Shown: positions 63,665 through 64,000 of the stretch, one piece after another
Layout: the number at the start of each line of letters is the position of its first letter
How positions within the stretch are numbered: position 1 is the first letter of the stretch
NCBI RefSeq assembly: GCF_016785095.1
Contig: NZ_JAEKJB010000010.1
Coordinates: forward strand, 124,001 to 188,000
Length of the DNA stretch: 64,000 nucleotides
Source of the DNA: Alloalcanivorax marinus
GTDB taxonomy: Bacteria; Pseudomonadota; Gammaproteobacteria; Pseudomonadales; Alcanivoracaceae
Direction: 5' to 3'
Translations under genes and position numbers: made by a program
Notes under the pieces: generated by a model
Seen by the model: the letters and a program-made list of their open reading frames with translations, nothing else
Told to the model about the DNA's origin: nothing
Databases searched by the model: none

Positions 63665-64000
63665 ATGGGCATTCGCAATAAACTCTTCGTGACCTTCCTG
63701 GCCACTTTCCTGGTGCTGATCCTGGCGGCCAGCGGTTTCTTTTTCTTCGCCTTCGAGCGCAGCCTCAGCAAATACATCGATGAGCGCCAGCAAGCTCAGG
63801 TGGAGCGCCTGGCCGAGCACCTGGGCGTGCTCTACAGCCAGCGCGGCAGCTGGCGCTTCCTGCTGGAGGAGCCCCGCCTGCTGGGGCGGCTGTACTGGCT
63901 GGCCGGCGACCGTGAGACGCGCCGCGAGCGCGGCGACGACAAGCGCCCGGATGCCCCCCCCCGCCACCTCACCCTGCTGACGCCGAACAAACGCCCGCTG
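63665..64000 (+). CDS. Sensor histidine kinase, N-terminal part (cut by window edge)
   Basis: 112 codons, open to the end of the window. MGIRNKLFVTFLATFLVLILAASGFFFFAFERSLSKYI is a short cytoplasmic start and TM1 (about 7-28). The following periplasmic stretch (DERQQAQVERLAEHLGVLYSQRGSWRFLLEEPRLLGRLYWL) resembles BaeS-type envelope-stress sensors. The kinase core lies outside. About 200 bp separate it from the divergent adenosyltransferase gene, with no strong promoter seen. Confidence 0.8.
   Translation, partial: MGIRNKLFVTFLATFLVLILAASGFFFFAFERSLSKYIDERQQAQVERLAEHLGVLYSQRGSWRFLLEEPRLLGRLYWLAGDRETRRERGDDKRPDAPPRHLTLLTPNKRPL

Overview
This window is a GC-rich (roughly two-thirds G+C by eye) segment of a gammaproteobacterial chromosome. 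It is dominated by one contiguous flagellar and chemotaxis cluster of about 51 kb (about 1.6-52.6 kb). The protein sequences and flanking genes (prfC, rimI/holD-like, rhombosortase, groESL, AmpG-like permease, PduO-type cobalamin adenosyltransferase) fit a marine or halotolerant group such as Alcanivoracaceae or Halomonadaceae. I cannot fix the genus from sequence alone. There are no rRNA, tRNA, CRISPR or phage features, and no insertion sequence was recognised.

Layout. 1-1.5 kb: 5' part of prfC (minus). 1.6-19.1 kb (minus, read from right to left): motA motB cheA cheW aer-like cheR cheB MCP cheY cheZ flhB flhA flhF flhE fliA. Apart from flhF and fliA this is the enterobacterial mot-che-flhBAE gene order. 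19.3-20.1 kb: the master regulator flhDC, preceded by an AT-rich regulatory region with two tandem consensus CRP sites. 20.5-24.1 kb (minus): fliD fliS fliT, a second FliK-like gene and a stand-alone FlhB C-terminal homologue. 24.3-25.9 kb: a PilZ/HD-GYP-type protein gene (minus), then fliC and flaG (plus). 28.0-39.4 kb: fliE (minus) diverging from fliFGHIJK and fliLMNOPQR (plus). 39.5-49.7 kb (minus): flgBCDEFGHIJ and flgKL. 49.8-52.6 kb (plus): flgA, flgM, flgN and an EAL-HDOD gene. 52.7-64 kb: a small lipoprotein, rimI, holD-like, rhombosortase, an SLC13-type transporter, groESL, an SDR, an alkyltransferase-like gene, AmpG-like, panE-like, PduO-type adenosyltransferase and the 5' part of a sensor histidine kinase.

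How it works together. FlhDC (class I, apparently under CRP control) would switch on the hook-basal-body operons and fliA. FliA with its anti-sigma factor FlgM then controls class III genes. I find eight close matches to the sigma-28 promoter (TAAAG..., 11-bp spacer, GCCGATA.) upstream of fliC, flaG, fliD, motA, cheB, flgK, flgM and the PilZ/HD-GYP gene. The window therefore encodes nearly a full motility regulon, with c-di-GMP-linked proteins (PilZ/HD-GYP, EAL-HDOD) wired into it.

Most notable points. (1) The motility block lies between holD-rimI and prfC, which are close neighbours in E. coli, so the cluster may have been inserted as a unit. (2) FlhF is 648 aa, with degenerate GTPase motifs and an unrecognised C-terminal extension of about 300 aa, and no flhG lies beside it. 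(3) The PilZ/HD-GYP protein lacks the usual HH metal ligands. (4) A FliK-like/FlhB-C pair duplicates the export-switch module. (5) A composite repeat family with an inverted-repeat head and a conserved tail supplies or abuts the stop codons of several genes.
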